From Peteryoungia aggregata LMG 23059 (lineage in GTDB: Bacteria > Pseudomonadota > Alphaproteobacteria > Rhizobiales > Rhizobiaceae), in the NCBI RefSeq assembly GCF_030814435.1, contig NZ_JAUSUW010000009.1, positions 1-64,000 of the forward strand: a DNA stretch of 64,000 nucleotides. Reading direction: 5' to 3'. Each line of letters begins with the position of its first letter. Within the stretch, counting starts at the first letter, position 1. Below, piece after piece: positions 47,682 to 59,291 of the stretch. The notes under the pieces were generated by a model. That model ran no database searches. It saw only the letters and a program-made list of their open reading frames with translations, and had not been told where the DNA came from. The translations under genes and the position numbers were made by a program.

Positions 47682-48965
47682 TCAGAGGGACTTGCCACCC
47701 TTGATGACGCGCTTGACGGGCGTCGTGGCCTTGGCCTTCTTGCCATGGGTCTGGGCAAACTGGATGATGCGCGGCGCGATTTCTCGGCGGAAGCGCGAGC
47801 CGTTGAAGACGCCATAGTGGCCTACATCCGGCTGCATGTAGTGCAGGCGCATGTGTTCCGGAATGTTCGTGCAGATGGTCTGCGCCGCCTTCGTCTGGCC
47901 GAGGCCGGAGATGTCATCGTTCTCCCCTTCCACGGTAAGCAGCGCAACGTTGCGGATCGCCGTCGTATCGACACGCTTCCCGCGATGCATCATTTCGCCC
48001 TTCGGCAGCGAATGCTTGATGAAGACCGTATCGACCGTCTGCAGGTAGAACTCCGCCGTAAGATCCATGACAGCCAGATATTCGTCATAGAAGTCACGGT
48101 GCTTTTCGGCAGAGTCCCCGTCATTCTTGACGAGATGCATATAGAAGTCCTTGTGGGCAATCATGTGCCGGTCAAGGTTCATCGACATGAAGCCGGAGAG
48201 TTGCAGGAAGCCGGGATAGACCTGACGCATGAAACCAGGCTGCGGCCACGGGACCTGCATGATGACGTTGTCTCGGAACCACGAAAGCGGCTTGTCCTGC
48301 GCCAGCTGATTGACAGCTGTCGGATTGATACGCGTGTCGATCGGACCACCCATCAAAGTCATGGATGCCGGTGCGCACGTATCTCCGTCTGCTTCCATGA
48401 CGGCAACAGCGGCCAGGACCGGCACCGAGGGCTGACAGACGGCAACAACATGAGTGTCGGGTCCGAGATGATGAAGCATCTCGATGACATAATCGATGTA
48501 ATCATCAAGGTCGAAATCGCCCTCGGTGACAGGCACCATCCGGGCATCGATCCAGTCGCTGATGTAGATGTCGGCGCTCGGCAGCAGGGCCTCCACGGTG
48601 CCCCGCAAGAGGGTGGCATAGTGGCCGGACATCGGTGCGACGATCAGGATCCGTGGGCCTTTGTCAGTGCCGACAGGGAGATGCCGCTTGAAATGGATGA
48701 GATCACAGAAGGGCTTGCGCCATACGATTTCTTCCTCGACCGTGACGCTTTCACCATCCACCATGGTCCTTGGAAGGCCAAAATCCGGCTTACCATAACG
48801 GCGCGTGACCCGCTCGAACACTTCAAAGCTGGCTGAGAGGGAGCGGCCGACGACAGTGTGCGACCAGGGATTCAGCGGGTTCTTCCAGGCGAGGTTCATG
48901 GCATCGGCGGTCGCCCGGAAGGGTGCCATGACTGCGTGATTGAGTTCGTAGAGCTGATAGAACAT
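47682..48965 (-). CDS. phaZ: Intracellular polyhydroxyalkanoate depolymerase
   Basis: A 427-residue alpha/beta-hydrolase that breaks down stored polyhydroxybutyrate. The nucleophile elbow is VCQPSVP (Ser180), near the family block APMSGHYATLLRGT, and SDWIDARMVP is typical of rhizobial PhaZ. No signal peptide is seen, fitting intracellular granules. A 274-base intergenic region separates it from the divergent nitroreductase gene and should contain its promoter; no other feature is evident there. Confidence 0.94.
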   Translation of the reverse strand: MFYQLYELNHAVMAPFRATADAMNLAWKNPLNPWSHTVVGRSLSASFEVFERVTRRYGKPDFGLPRTMVDGESVTVEEEIVWRKPFCDLIHFKRHLPVGTDKGPRILIVAPMSGHYATLLRGTVEALLPSADIYISDWIDARMVPVTEGDFDLDDYIDYVIEMLHHLGPDTHVVAVCQPSVPVLAAVAVMEADGDTCAPASMTLMGGPIDTRINPTAVNQLAQDKPLSWFRDNVIMQVPWPQPGFMRQVYPGFLQLSGFMSMNLDRHMIAHKDFYMHLVKNDGDSAEKHRDFYDEYLAVMDLTAEFYLQTVDTVFIKHSLPKGEMMHRGKRVDTTAIRNVALLTVEGENDDISGLGQTKAAQTICTNIPEHMRLHYMQPDVGHYGVFNGSRFRREIAPRIIQFAQTHGKKAKATTPVKRVIKGGKSL

Positions 48966-49239
48966 TGGTTCTGTACCTTTGCATCAGACCATCGGCGGCC
49001 CGCGTTCATTCGCTACACTAACAGACTTTGTGCATCGCAAAAGCCCGGATTTTCCCTTGAATCAGGGTCGAGGCCTTGCATCTAGGTAACGATGATCGAA
49101 AAGACTTAAGGTTCTGTCCTCGTGAATCGGTTAATCAAGACCACACTGTTCACCCCAATTTGCGGCCCCTACCCTTTCCGAAACTAGCGTTTTGTTGTTT
49201 GTTCCATTTGCCATCCCAAGACATCATTGAAGGACTGTC

Positions 49240-49830
49240 ATGACAGCGAGCAACCATCGCCAATCCGAATACAACGTTGATCCCCTGTTCCTCGATCGTT
49301 GGTCTCCCCGCGCTTTCGACGGGACTGCCATGCCCAAGGAAGATCTGCTGACCATTCTCGACGCAGCACACTGGGCACCCTCAGCCTTCAACAACCAGCC
49401 ATGGCGCTTCGTCTATGCCATGAAGGGTACCCCTGAGTTCGATCGACTGCTCAACATCCTGATCGAGTTCAACCAGGGTTGGGCCGGGAACGCCTCCGCC
49501 CTGGTCTTCGTATTCTCCGATACGCTTAGCCGCAGTTCTGATGGATCTGCACCGAAACCTTTCCGCAGCCACAGCTTCGATGCAGGCGCGGCCTGGGGTC
49601 TCATGTCGCTGCAGGCGATCAAGTCGGGCTACTTCGCCCACGCCATGACCGGGCTCGACATGGAGCGGGCCTTGACGGATCTGAAGGCGCCAGAGGGCTA
49701 TCACATCAACGCGGCGATCGCGATCGGCAAGCTTGGCGACAAGGATGTTCTGCCCGAAGGCCTACGTGGACGGGAAACACCGAGCCCCCGCAAGCCGCTC
49801 GCCGAGGTGATCTTCGAAGGCGGTTTCTGA
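49240..49830 (+). CDS. Nitroreductase family protein
   Basis: A 196-residue flavin-dependent nitroreductase-fold enzyme. The FMN-binding N-terminal motif RWSPRAFDG and the block AAHWAPSAFNNQPWRFVY are characteristic, and GYHINAAIAIGK is the C-terminal motif. The natural substrate is unknown. GAAGGAC precedes the ATG. The gene converges on gyrB and shares its terminator. Confidence 0.92.
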   Translation: MTASNHRQSEYNVDPLFLDRWSPRAFDGTAMPKEDLLTILDAAHWAPSAFNNQPWRFVYAMKGTPEFDRLLNILIEFNQGWAGNASALVFVFSDTLSRSSDGSAPKPFRSHSFDAGAAWGLMSLQAIKSGYFAHAMTGLDMERALTDLKAPEGYHINAAIAIGKLGDKDVLPEGLRGRETPSPRKPLAEVIFEGGF

Positions 49831-49845
49831 TCGGCTTCGTTCATG

Positions 49846-49862
49846 GTTTCACGTGAATCACG
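49846..49862. promoter_or_regulatory. parS-like site, copy 1
   Basis: GTTTCACGTGAATCACG is identical to a second copy at 58647-58663. It is one base away from the bacterial parS core GTTTCACGTGAAAC. The changed base makes a GANTC methylation site. It is followed by TTAACCATG, the reverse complement of the sequence following copy 2. It lies in the nitroreductase-gyrB spacer. Confidence 0.6.
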
Positions 49863-49893
49863 TTAACCATGAGCGGCCACATCCACGCTCGAT

Positions 49894-49929
49894 AAAAAAG
49901 GGCCGCTTCCCCGGAAGCGGCCCTTTTTT
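49894..49929. terminator. Bidirectional terminator between the nitroreductase gene and gyrB
   Basis: A 17-base-pair inverted repeat (49894-49910 with 49913-49929) of GGGCCGCTTCC/GGAAGCGGCCC flanked by six A and six T, with only two to four loop bases. Confidence 0.95.
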
Positions 49930-49948
49930 GATTTCGGTATCCTTCGTC

Positions 49949-52384
<2,436 letters not shown>

Positions 52385-52525
52385 TCAGCAATCTTTCCAG
52401 TCAATTCTCAAAGGCCCTGCTGATTCGAATCAGCAGCTTCAAGTGGCCCAACTATAGGGGTTTTGGCCTGAGTTCCAAAGGCGAGGGCGTCGTTTCTCGT
52501 GGATAGAGAGGGCTTTTCAACCCCA

Positions 52526-52891
52526 TCACGGCCGTTTTTTGGCCGTATCCAGAATATCCTGCATGTCTCGTATCACATCCGGAGAGAGCTGGCGAATCAG
52601 CCTGGCCAGATCATTGGCAAAGGCAGTGTATTCGGGCTTCATTCCGGAGGTATCTACGACCACTCGGGGATCGGAGCGACCCGCGGTCGAGAAGAGCTCC
52701 TCGGCTTCATCCCAGATGATGTTGAAGTAGCCGGCAACGCGCTGGAGAAAATCGAAATTCGGAAGGCCGCGTTTCCCATGCTCAAGCGCCGAGAGATAGG
52801 CTGGCGACACTCCGATCGCGGCGGCCATCTCCTTTTGCGACACGCCTTTTCGCTCTCTTAACTGGCGCAGCGCGTCACCGAACGGTGTCAT
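52526..52891 (-). CDS. Xre-family transcriptional regulator
   Basis: A 121-residue helix-turn-helix protein. The Cro/C1-type DNA-binding domain spans about residues 5-60 (LRERKGVSQKEMAAAIGVSP and LSALEHGKRG). The C-terminal half has no family I recognise. It is coupled to the upstream Smr gene by a four-base overlap, so it may regulate or merely share the transcript of the Smr-MltA-Tim44 group. Targets are unknown. Confidence 0.88.
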   Translation of the reverse strand: MTPFGDALRQLRERKGVSQKEMAAAIGVSPAYLSALEHGKRGLPNFDFLQRVAGYFNIIWDEAEELFSTAGRSDPRVVVDTSGMKPEYTAFANDLARLIRQLSPDVIRDMQDILDTAKKRP

Positions 52892-53445
52892 CGACGATCC
52901 TGCCCGCGGCGGGACAGCCGCACATACAGGGCGCCTTCGCCGCCATGATGGCGGGCGGCGGGCTCATAAGATGAAATGAGGAAACGAAATTCGGGCATCG
53001 CGAACCAAAGAGGGACTGCGCGCTTGAGCGCACCTTCGCTGCCGAGCGAACTTCCCTTTCCGGTGATGACGAGAACATGCCGCAAACCGCGTTCATGGGC
53101 GCGGATCATGAAATCAAGCAGCATGCCATGAGCCTCGCTCTGGATCAGACCATGAAGATCGATCCTGGCTTCGAGCGAAAGATGACCCCGAGACAGCTTA
53201 CGCTTCACGGGGCGTTCGAGTGGATGATGCAGATGCGATGTCGGCTTGCGATCGGTTTCTGTCACGGTGGAATTAGGCAGCGCTGCGCGGTTGAGTGCAG
53301 GCACGGCACTTTCCTCGATCGCGGCTTCAAACTGGTCTTCAAAGCTCAGCAGTTCTTCCATGCGGCCAGGCATGGGGCGGGTCGAACGCGCGACCTTCCC
53401 CCACAGAATTCGATCTTCCGGATTGAGCTTTGGTCCACCCGACAC
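52888..53445 (-). CDS. Smr/MutS2-type endonuclease domain protein
   Basis: A 185-residue protein with a C-terminal Smr domain (about residues 95-180). IDLHGLIQSEAH carries the DxH motif and LVITGKGSS the GKG motif typical of Smr nucleases acting on DNA or RNA. The N-terminus resembles the conserved rhizobial SMR protein with a charged linker. It starts directly beside the MltA stop (one base), so the set timA-like-mltA-smr-xre reads as one leftward operon. Confidence 0.9.
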   Translation of the reverse strand: MSGGPKLNPEDRILWGKVARSTRPMPGRMEELLSFEDQFEAAIEESAVPALNRAALPNSTVTETDRKPTSHLHHPLERPVKRKLSRGHLSLEARIDLHGLIQSEAHGMLLDFMIRAHERGLRHVLVITGKGSSLGSEGALKRAVPLWFAMPEFRFLISSYEPAARHHGGEGALYVRLSRRGQDRR

Positions 53446-54564
53446 TCAGACAAACCTCTCTGCCGCCTGCTTCGGGATGAGTATATAGAAATCTGCGGCG
53501 CACCGCACCGCACCAGCCAACTCACCTGCCTCTGGACCGGAGCCCGTGAAGATATCGCCGCGGGCCGGTCCGACGATTGCGGAACCCGTATCGAGCGCCA
53601 GCATGGTCCTCGAGAAGTCTCGGCCACCATCCATGTGCGTAAGCCCGGGGGCATGGATGAAGAAGGGAAAACCGAAAGTGTGGATCTGGCGATCCACCGC
53701 CAGAGAGCGTCCCGCTAGCAGCGGGACCTTGGCGGCAGCAATCGGTCCACGCGCCGGATCCTCGACCTCCGCTTCGCGGAAGAAGATGTAGGATCTGTTG
53801 TGCCAGAGGATTTCGTCGACACGCTCGACATGTTCGGCCAGCCAGGCTCGGATCGACTGCATCGAGATTTCAGCTTCTGGAATTTCCCCAAGGTCGATCA
53901 ACAGACGGCCGATGCCGGAAAAGGCATGTCCTGCCTTGGCAGCATAGGTGATTCGTCGCCGGCGGCCGTCCGGAAAGCGCAGTCTTGCTGCGCCTTGGAC
54001 ATGAGCGAAGAAGACATCCACCCTGGAACGCGCCCAGGCGATCTCAAGGCCCCTCCCCTCCAGCCAACCCTCATCAATCTGCCGACGGTCCGGATAGGGA
54101 CGAAGTCCGTCGCCGGACTGCATAGCAAACACATAGGAGGGATCGAGATCCGGTGGCCGATTGGTGGCATCCACATCAACAAGATCATCGGGACGTCGGT
54201 AAAACGGGTGGCAGTAAACCGAGTCCGGTCGATCGCTGACTTCGACCTCTGGCTCGTAGAAGGCCGTGACGAGCCCCAATTCCTTCCCGCCGAGCTCAAT
54301 CCGAAAGGGTTTAGTCTCCTTTTCGAAGAAAGCTCGTGCCTCCGCTTCTTCCGGAGGCGCGGTGGTTCCAGCGCTGTCGAGCAACGGGATGAGGTCATCC
54401 GACGTAAGCCCGGCAGCGCCCATCTTGTAGGGCTTCGCGGATTGCAGGTGATTCCTGCAATCGTTCATGGCGACCCAAAGAACTCTCGGGTCATCAAGGT
54501 TCCAGCCCGGCAGATCCGCAAAGCGGACTGGTACAAGGCGGAAGTTGGAACTTGCCTCGCTCAT
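53446..54564 (-). CDS. mltA: Murein transglycosylase A (MltA)
   Basis: A 372-residue MltA-domain protein that would cleave the glycan strands of peptidoglycan. The C-terminal 3D domain shows LALDTGSAIVGPARGDIFTGSG, with the catalytic acid in LALDTGSAI. Oddly, the N-terminus (MSEASSNFRLVPVRFADL) has neither signal peptide nor lipobox. It overlaps the Tim44-like gene upstream by four bases, leaving no alternative upstream start that I can support. How it reaches the periplasm is unclear. Confidence 0.92.
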   Translation of the reverse strand: MSEASSNFRLVPVRFADLPGWNLDDPRVLWVAMNDCRNHLQSAKPYKMGAAGLTSDDLIPLLDSAGTTAPPEEAEARAFFEKETKPFRIELGGKELGLVTAFYEPEVEVSDRPDSVYCHPFYRRPDDLVDVDATNRPPDLDPSYVFAMQSGDGLRPYPDRRQIDEGWLEGRGLEIAWARSRVDVFFAHVQGAARLRFPDGRRRRITYAAKAGHAFSGIGRLLIDLGEIPEAEISMQSIRAWLAEHVERVDEILWHNRSYIFFREAEVEDPARGPIAAAKVPLLAGRSLAVDRQIHTFGFPFFIHAPGLTHMDGGRDFSRTMLALDTGSAIVGPARGDIFTGSGPEAGELAGAVRCAADFYILIPKQAAERFV

Positions 54565-55256
54565 TGTTCCGCTTCGGTTGCGATCAGCTTCCAGTTCGGA
54601 TCACGCGAGCGGACGTCTCGGGCAAAGGTCCAGACGTCGTTGACTTCCGACACGGCCTCGGAGTCGCCATCGATCATCGCGCCCGACTTGTCAAAGGTGG
54701 CCGTGATCAGCTGGCTGACTATTCGAACAGTTACCTGCTCCTCGTTATCCCGCGCCGACGCCTGCGTTATGTCGGCCTTCTCGATTCCGACAAAGGTAGA
54801 CTTCACGGTTTCACCCCGGCTTTCCCGATCAGCAATTGCACTCTCGAAACCGTCGAATACGTCGCGCGACAGAAGACCCTTGAGGGTTTTCCGATCGCCG
54901 TCGGCATAGGCCATGACGATCATCTCGTAAGCGATCTTGGCGCCGTTGAGAAATTCCTTCGGACTGAAGCTCGGATCATGACGCAGAAGCTCCCGTAGCT
55001 GGTCATTCAGTGCCGTGCCAGCAGGCGTGTAGGAATCGACCGCCGCAAAGCGTTCCTCGCCGGTCGCCTCGTCGCGGCGCGGCAAGGTCACAACCTTACC
55101 GTCATCACGAGCTGGACCCTTCAGGTCGCGTTGCGCAAAGGGATCAAAGGGGGGCTTTTCATGGCCCGTGCGGCGTCCGAGCACGCTGCGGAGTTGAAAG
55201 AATATCAGCACCGCCGCCACCAGGAAGAACAATGTAACGAAATCGCTAGATCCCAT
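54561..55256 (-). CDS. Tim44/TimA-family adaptor protein
   Basis: A 231-residue protein with an N-terminal membrane helix (DFVTLFFLVAAVLIFFQL), a charged linker and a C-terminal Tim44-like domain (about 90-230). In mitochondria Tim44 tethers the import motor; the bacterial homologues are called putative adaptors. It is coupled to mltA, which hints at a joint envelope role. The region between it and the divergent fxsA gene (55257-55404) must contain both promoters. Confidence 0.88.
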   Translation of the reverse strand: MGSSDFVTLFFLVAAVLIFFQLRSVLGRRTGHEKPPFDPFAQRDLKGPARDDGKVVTLPRRDEATGEERFAAVDSYTPAGTALNDQLRELLRHDPSFSPKEFLNGAKIAYEMIVMAYADGDRKTLKGLLSRDVFDGFESAIADRESRGETVKSTFVGIEKADITQASARDNEEQVTVRIVSQLITATFDKSGAMIDGDSEAVSEVNDVWTFARDVRSRDPNWKLIATEAEQ

Positions 55257-55404
55257 GAATACCGCCAGGCTTGATTGAATTTGGTTTTTCGATCTCCCAT
55301 ATAGTCACCAGCGCCCAATCATTCAAATGGCGTGACGCATTCTTTGCAGCGAGTGTGCGCCGGCTCTTGTGATATCGAGATCACAAAGGCGTTTGGAGTT
55401 ACCC

Positions 55405-55893
55405 ATGCGCCTTCCCCTGGTGCTCATTCTTATTGCACCGCTCCTCGAAATAGCGAGCTTCATCATTGTCGGACGTGCGATCGGCGTGCTTGCGACGCTT
55501 GGGCTCGTTGTACTGTCAGCCATAATTGGGCTGGCATTGCTGCGGTTCCAGGGTGCCGGTATTCTGCGTCGATTGCAGACGGAAGCTCAACGGGGCGTGG
55601 ACCCGGGACAAGAGCTCGTGCATGCCGCACTTTTGGTCGTTGCGGCCTTCCTGTTGATCGTGCCGGGCTTCTTCGGCGATATCGTCGGTCTCCTGCTCTT
55701 CATCCCGTTCGTCCGCAATATGGCCTGGCGCCTGATCAAGCCCAGGATCGTCGCGCAGAGCGGTTTTTCTCATGGCGGTTTCCAGCCGAGACGGTCAGTT
55801 GACCCCGACGTGGTGGATCTCGACGACAACGAGTTCCGACGCGAGCCGAACCCAAATTCACCTTGGCGGGATCCTCGGATCAGTGACAGCTGA
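55405..55893 (+). CDS. fxsA: FxsA family membrane protein
   Basis: A 162-residue protein of the FxsA family with several membrane segments (LVLILIAPLLEIASFIIVG, ATLGLVVLSAIIGLALL and LLVVAAFLLIVPGFFGDIVGLLLF). In E. coli the homologue suppresses F exclusion of phage T7; the normal function is unknown. The ATG at 55405 follows TTGGAG; a longer frame from 55369 is less likely. secB follows 87 bases downstream. Confidence 0.9.
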   Translation: MRLPLVLILIAPLLEIASFIIVGRAIGVLATLGLVVLSAIIGLALLRFQGAGILRRLQTEAQRGVDPGQELVHAALLVVAAFLLIVPGFFGDIVGLLLFIPFVRNMAWRLIKPRIVAQSGFSHGGFQPRRSVDPDVVDLDDNEFRREPNPNSPWRDPRISDS

Positions 55894-55980
55894 CGCGGTC
55901 CGAACCGGGATCGCCCAGGGTTGTAAGGTCTTGGTTCAAATGTTAGATGGCCAGAGCAGTTCATTTCGAGGAAACGCCCT

Positions 55981-56457
55981 ATGGCCGACAATAATCAGGG
56001 AACGACTTCTCCGTCCCTCAACATTCTTGCCCAGTACATCAAGGATTTTTCGTTCGAGAATCCGGGTGCACCGCGGTCTCTGCAGGCACGTGACAAGGCG
56101 CCGGCCATCAACATCAATGTCAATGTCAACGCCAACCCGCTCTCCGACACCGACTTCGATGTCGTGCTGGCACTGAATGCGGAAGCCAAGGACGGCGACA
56201 AGGTGGTCTTTGTCACCGAGCTCGTCTATGGCGGCGTCTTCCGCATTTCCGGCTTTCCGCAGGAGCATATGCTTCCTGTCCTCTTTATCGAATGCCCGCG
56301 GCTTCTCTTCCCGTTCGCTCGTCAGATCGTCGCTGACGCGACGCGCAATGGCGGCTTCCCTCCGCTGATGATCGATCCGATCGACTTCGCCCAGATGTTT
56401 GCCCAGCGAGTGGCCGAAGAACAGTCCCGCGCAAAGGGACAGTCGGCGCCCAACTAA
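55981..56457 (+). CDS. secB: Protein-export chaperone SecB
   Basis: A 158-residue tetrameric chaperone delivering unfolded precursors to SecA. The conserved block [16 protein letters not shown] at the N-terminus, [12 protein letters not shown] in the middle and the [10 protein letters not shown]-terminal region are typical. The ATG follows GAGGAAAC. A strong terminator lies 27 bases beyond the stop and overlaps the end of dnaQ. Confidence 0.97.
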   Translation: MADNNQGTTSPSLNILAQYIKDFSFENPGAPRSLQARDKAPAININVNVNANPLSDTDFDVVLALNAEAKDGDKVVFVTELVYGGVFRISGFPQEHMLPVLFIECPRLLFPFARQIVADATRNGGFPPLMIDPIDFAQMFAQRVAEEQSRAKGQSAPN

Positions 56458-56484
56458 GATCGACATCTCATGCCACTGATATGG

Positions 56485-56510
56485 AAAGGGCCCTTCGCGG
56501 GCCCTTTTTT
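56485..56510. terminator. Terminator shared by secB and dnaQ
   Basis: Stem AAAGGGCCC/GGGCCCTTT with loop TTCGC and a six-T run. The final T at 56510 is the first base of the dnaQ stop (minus strand), so dnaQ translation ends inside the element. Confidence 0.93.
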
Positions 56511-57211
56511 CATGTGCTGTATTTTGACCAGATCGCCTTGCCGCGGAGACGCATAACAAGCTTTGCATGTTCGTCGGTCTCGAAAGCAGTCAGGCGCGGA
56601 GCGAGGGAACGCGGCCGGTCGTAGCTGATCTCGATCACGTCGCTGACGTCGTTGGTCTGTTTCCGCCTGGTTTCCACGGATGTCAGGCCAAGCGCGGCCT
56701 GCCGTCCGCCCAGCATCTCAATATAGACTTCCGCCAGAAGTTCAGAATCGAGCAAGGCGCCATGCTTTGTTCGATGCGAGTTGTCGATCCCGTATCGCCG
56801 GCAAAGAGCGTCAAGCGAATTGGGGCCCATCGGGTGCTTCCGACGCGCCAGCGCCAGGGTATCGATGACCATATCCGACGGCACCGGTGGCAGGTTGAGC
56901 CGATCGAATTCCGCGTTGATGAAGCCCATGTCGAAACTTGCGTTATGCGCAATCCACTTTGCACCGTCGAAGAATTCCTGGAGCTCGGCAACGATATCGG
57001 CGAAGCTCGGCTTGCCCTTCAGGAAGTCGTCGGTGATCCCGTGGACCGCCAACGCGTCGGGATGAACCTTTCGATCCCCCGGATTGATGTAGACGTGAAA
57101 AGTGCGACCGGTCGGGAAATGGTTGAGCAGCTCGATGCCGCCGATTTCAATGACACGATCCGCCTTGTTGTCGAGCCCAGTCGTTTCCGTATCGAAAATG
57201 ATCTCACGCAT
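56510..57211 (-). CDS. dnaQ: DNA polymerase III subunit epsilon (proofreading exonuclease)
   Basis: A 233-residue 3'-5' exonuclease. The DEDDh motifs are IIFDTETTG (Asp7, Glu9), [12 protein letters not shown] and [15 protein letters not shown] chose the ATG at 57211 because it gives [12 protein letters not shown], the family N-terminus. It overlaps coaE by eight bases (ATGCGTGA). In rhizobia this gene commonly follows aroE and coaE near the origin. Confidence 0.96.
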   Translation of the reverse strand: MREIIFDTETTGLDNKADRVIEIGGIELLNHFPTGRTFHVYINPGDRKVHPDALAVHGITDDFLKGKPSFADIVAELQEFFDGAKWIAHNASFDMGFINAEFDRLNLPPVPSDMVIDTLALARRKHPMGPNSLDALCRRYGIDNSHRTKHGALLDSELLAEVYIEMLGGRQAALGLTSVETRRKQTNDVSDVIEISYDRPRSLAPRLTAFETDEHAKLVMRLRGKAIWSKYST

Positions 57212-57809
57212 GATCGCCTCGTGCCAACTTTGCTCGCAGTTCTTCCAGAATCGTTTTGACCTGCTCCCGGGCCATGTCAATCCCCTGCCCTGTGTCGATC
57301 ACGTAGTCCGCCCGCGCCCGCTTGTCGGCATCAGGGACCTGCCTCGACAGGATCAAGTCGAGCTTCTCCTTCGTCATTCCCGGTCTGGCCATGACACGTT
57401 GTCTTTGGACCTGTTCTGCGCAACTGACGACGACCACCTTGTCGACACGCGCCTCTGCCCCAGTCTCGAAGAGTAGTGGGATATCCAGGACAACGATCGG
57501 CTCGCCGCGTTTATGATGACGGGCGAGGAAGTCTGCCTCGCATGCCCGGACCAGCGGGTGAACGATGGACTCCAGGCGCTTGAAGTTAGCCGGATTCTTC
57601 GCCAGATTCTCCGAAAGCCGTTGCCGATCGACAACGCCCTTGACGATCACTTCCGGAAAAACCGCCTGGATGGGCGCAACAGCTTGTCCACGATAGAGAT
57701 CGTGGACCACCTGATCGGCATCATTCACCGGGATACCTTGCTCCGCGAACAGTCCAGATGTGGTCGATTTTCCCATTCCGATCGACCCGGTGAGTCCGAT
57801 CACGATCAT
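57204..57809 (-). CDS. coaE: Dephospho-CoA kinase
   Basis: A 201-residue P-loop kinase, last step of coenzyme A synthesis. [12 protein letters not shown] is at residues 5-16 and the block YRGQAVAPI follows. The ATG at 57809 overlaps the aroE stop (ATGA) and the stop overlaps dnaQ by eight bases. The gene is part of the tightly packed maf-aroE-coaE-dnaQ series. Confidence 0.96.
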   Translation of the reverse strand: MIVIGLTGSIGMGKSTTSGLFAEQGIPVNDADQVVHDLYRGQAVAPIQAVFPEVIVKGVVDRQRLSENLAKNPANFKRLESIVHPLVRACEADFLARHHKRGEPIVVLDIPLLFETGAEARVDKVVVVSCAEQVQRQRVMARPGMTKEKLDLILSRQVPDADKRARADYVIDTGQGIDMAREQVKTILEELRAKLARGDHA

Positions 57810-58666
57810 GCGTGCGCCTCGATGTCCATGAGGACGACGTCTCGCAACTCCTCCGTCACATCTGGCAATATGCCGAACCACTTCTGGAATCCGGGTGCTG
57901 CCTGGTGCAACAGCATCCCAAGTCCGTCGACCGTCGAGAGACCTGCTTTCTCGGCCTGAAGAAGAAATGGTGTTTTCAGAGGCACATAGACGATGTCAGT
58001 CACGAGCCCATCGCTGCGCATCCTATCGAAGCGGAGAGCCGGCGCTTCAGTACCATCCATGCCGAGCGAACTTGTGTTGACGAACAGGCCGGCGTCCACG
58101 AGCAGTGCGTCCAGCGCGTCGAGCCCATGAGCCTCAAGAGGCTTGCCGAACCGGTCCACCAATTCACGTGCCCGCTCCACCGTCCGGTTGACGACATGGA
58201 TCTCGCTCAGTCCGCGATCGCGAAGAGCCTGCAGAATGGCCCGGCTGGCTCCCCCGGCACCCAAGACCACGGCTGATCCAAGGCGGTCCCATCCCGGCCG
58301 GCGTGAATCGAGGCTTGCGACGAAACCCAAGCCATCCGTATTGGTTGCATGCAGCAGACCGTCTTCCAACCAGAGTGTATTGGCGGCGCCGAGTTCCTCT
58401 GCGACGGGATCAACCCTATCGGCGAGGCGGCAAGCCGCCTCCTTGTGCGGTATCGTGACATTGCCACCGCAATAGAAGCTATCCGGCTGTTTCAATAGGT
58501 CGATGAAAGCCGCAAAGTCCTCGGGAGCGACGGAAACCTTCTGATAGGAGCCAGTCAGTCCATACTTCTCAAGCCAGCAACCGTGGATGAGAGGGGACCG
58601 CGAATGCCTGATCGGGTAGCCGGCGACAAAGGCGCGTGGGGCGATTGTTTCACGTGAATCACGCAT
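57806..58666 (-). CDS. aroE: Shikimate dehydrogenase (NADP+)
   Basis: A 286-residue shikimate dehydrogenase. The substrate motifs are [13 protein letters not shown] and [10 protein letters not shown] (catalytic Lys75); the NADP loop is [11 protein letters not shown]. It starts ATGCGTGA, overlapping the maf stop by eight bases. The first codons coincide with the second parS-like site, so residues 2-8 (RDSRETI) are encoded by a probable DNA-binding site. Confidence 0.96.
   Translation of the reverse strand: MRDSRETIAPRAFVAGYPIRHSRSPLIHGCWLEKYGLTGSYQKVSVAPEDFAAFIDLLKQPDSFYCGGNVTIPHKEAACRLADRVDPVAEELGAANTLWLEDGLLHATNTDGLGFVASLDSRRPGWDRLGSAVVLGAGGASRAILQALRDRGLSEIHVVNRTVERARELVDRFGKPLEAHGLDALDALLVDAGLFVNTSSLGMDGTEAPALRFDRMRSDGLVTDIVYVPLKTPFLLQAEKAGLSTVDGLGMLLHQAAPGFQKWFGILPDVTEELRDVVLMDIEAHA
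58647..58663. promoter_or_regulatory. parS-like site, copy 2, inside the maf/aroE overlap
   Basis: GTTTCACGTGAATCACG, identical over 17 bases to the copy at 49846-49862, is embedded in the start of aroE and the end of maf. With the preceding T it reads TGTTTCACGTGAATCA, one base from the canonical parS. It is 1.5 kb from the predicted origin and is followed by CATGGTTAA. A mismatch creates GAATC, a CcrM site. Confidence 0.65.
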
Positions 58667-59261
58667 GGTTAACACCGCATTGACGCAGAGCCGAAAGAAG
58701 AGGCAGCAAAGGCAGGCCGAGAATGGTGAAGTAGTCGCCGTCAATGGCATCGAAGAGCTGGATACCCTCTCCTTCAAGCTGGTAGCAACCGACACTGCTC
58801 AGGAGTGCCTCCCCATTGCGCTGGACGTACCCGGTCAGAAAAAGATCGGAGAATTGACGCATCTGCATTCCTGCCCGGTCCACATGTTTCCAGAGAACAT
58901 CCCCGTTCCGCACCAGGCAAATGGCGCTATTGAGTGAGTGCTCTTGCCCACGCAATATCTCAAGCGTCCGTTTCGCGTCTTCAGGTGTTTGCGCCTTGTG
59001 GAAGATCCGACTACCAAGCGACATCGTCTGATCGCAACCGACAACCACCGCCTCCGGCATCCTGGCTGAAACCTCCCGGGCCTTGGCAATCGCCAAGTGC
59101 AAAGCGATGGACACCGGATCCCTCTGATCGGCAGGCATGCGTTCCTCGATCACCCGCTCGTCCACCGATGCTGGGACGACCTGAAACACCAACCCTGCAT
59201 TTTCCATCAGCTTGCGGCGCACGGTGCTGCCCGACGCCAATATCAGTGGTGAAGCCATCAT
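58659..59261 (-). CDS. maf: Maf-like nucleotide pyrophosphatase
   Basis: A 200-residue Maf-family nucleoside triphosphate pyrophosphatase, implicated in clearing modified nucleotides and in septum control. The N-terminal motif [18 protein letters not shown] and the block VVGCDQTM are characteristic. I prefer the ATG at 59261 because AAAGG lies five bases upstream; an ATG at 59276 would add five residues and 59258 would remove one. It overlaps aroE by eight bases. Confidence 0.93.
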   Translation of the reverse strand: MMASPLILASGSTVRRKLMENAGLVFQVVPASVDERVIEERMPADQRDPVSIALHLAIAKAREVSARMPEAVVVGCDQTMSLGSRIFHKAQTPEDAKRTLEILRGQEHSLNSAICLVRNGDVLWKHVDRAGMQMRQFSDLFLTGYVQRNGEALLSSVGCYQLEGEGIQLFDAIDGDYFTILGLPLLPLLSALRQCGVNHA

Positions 59262-59291
59262 CGAAACCTTTGTCATGAAAGTGAACCCGGC

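Noticed and set aside
48966-49239. Possible small RNA or tRNA between phaZ and the nitroreductase gene
   Set aside because: No cloverleaf, no conserved GTTCGA arm and no terminator; it looks like an ordinary divergent promoter region.
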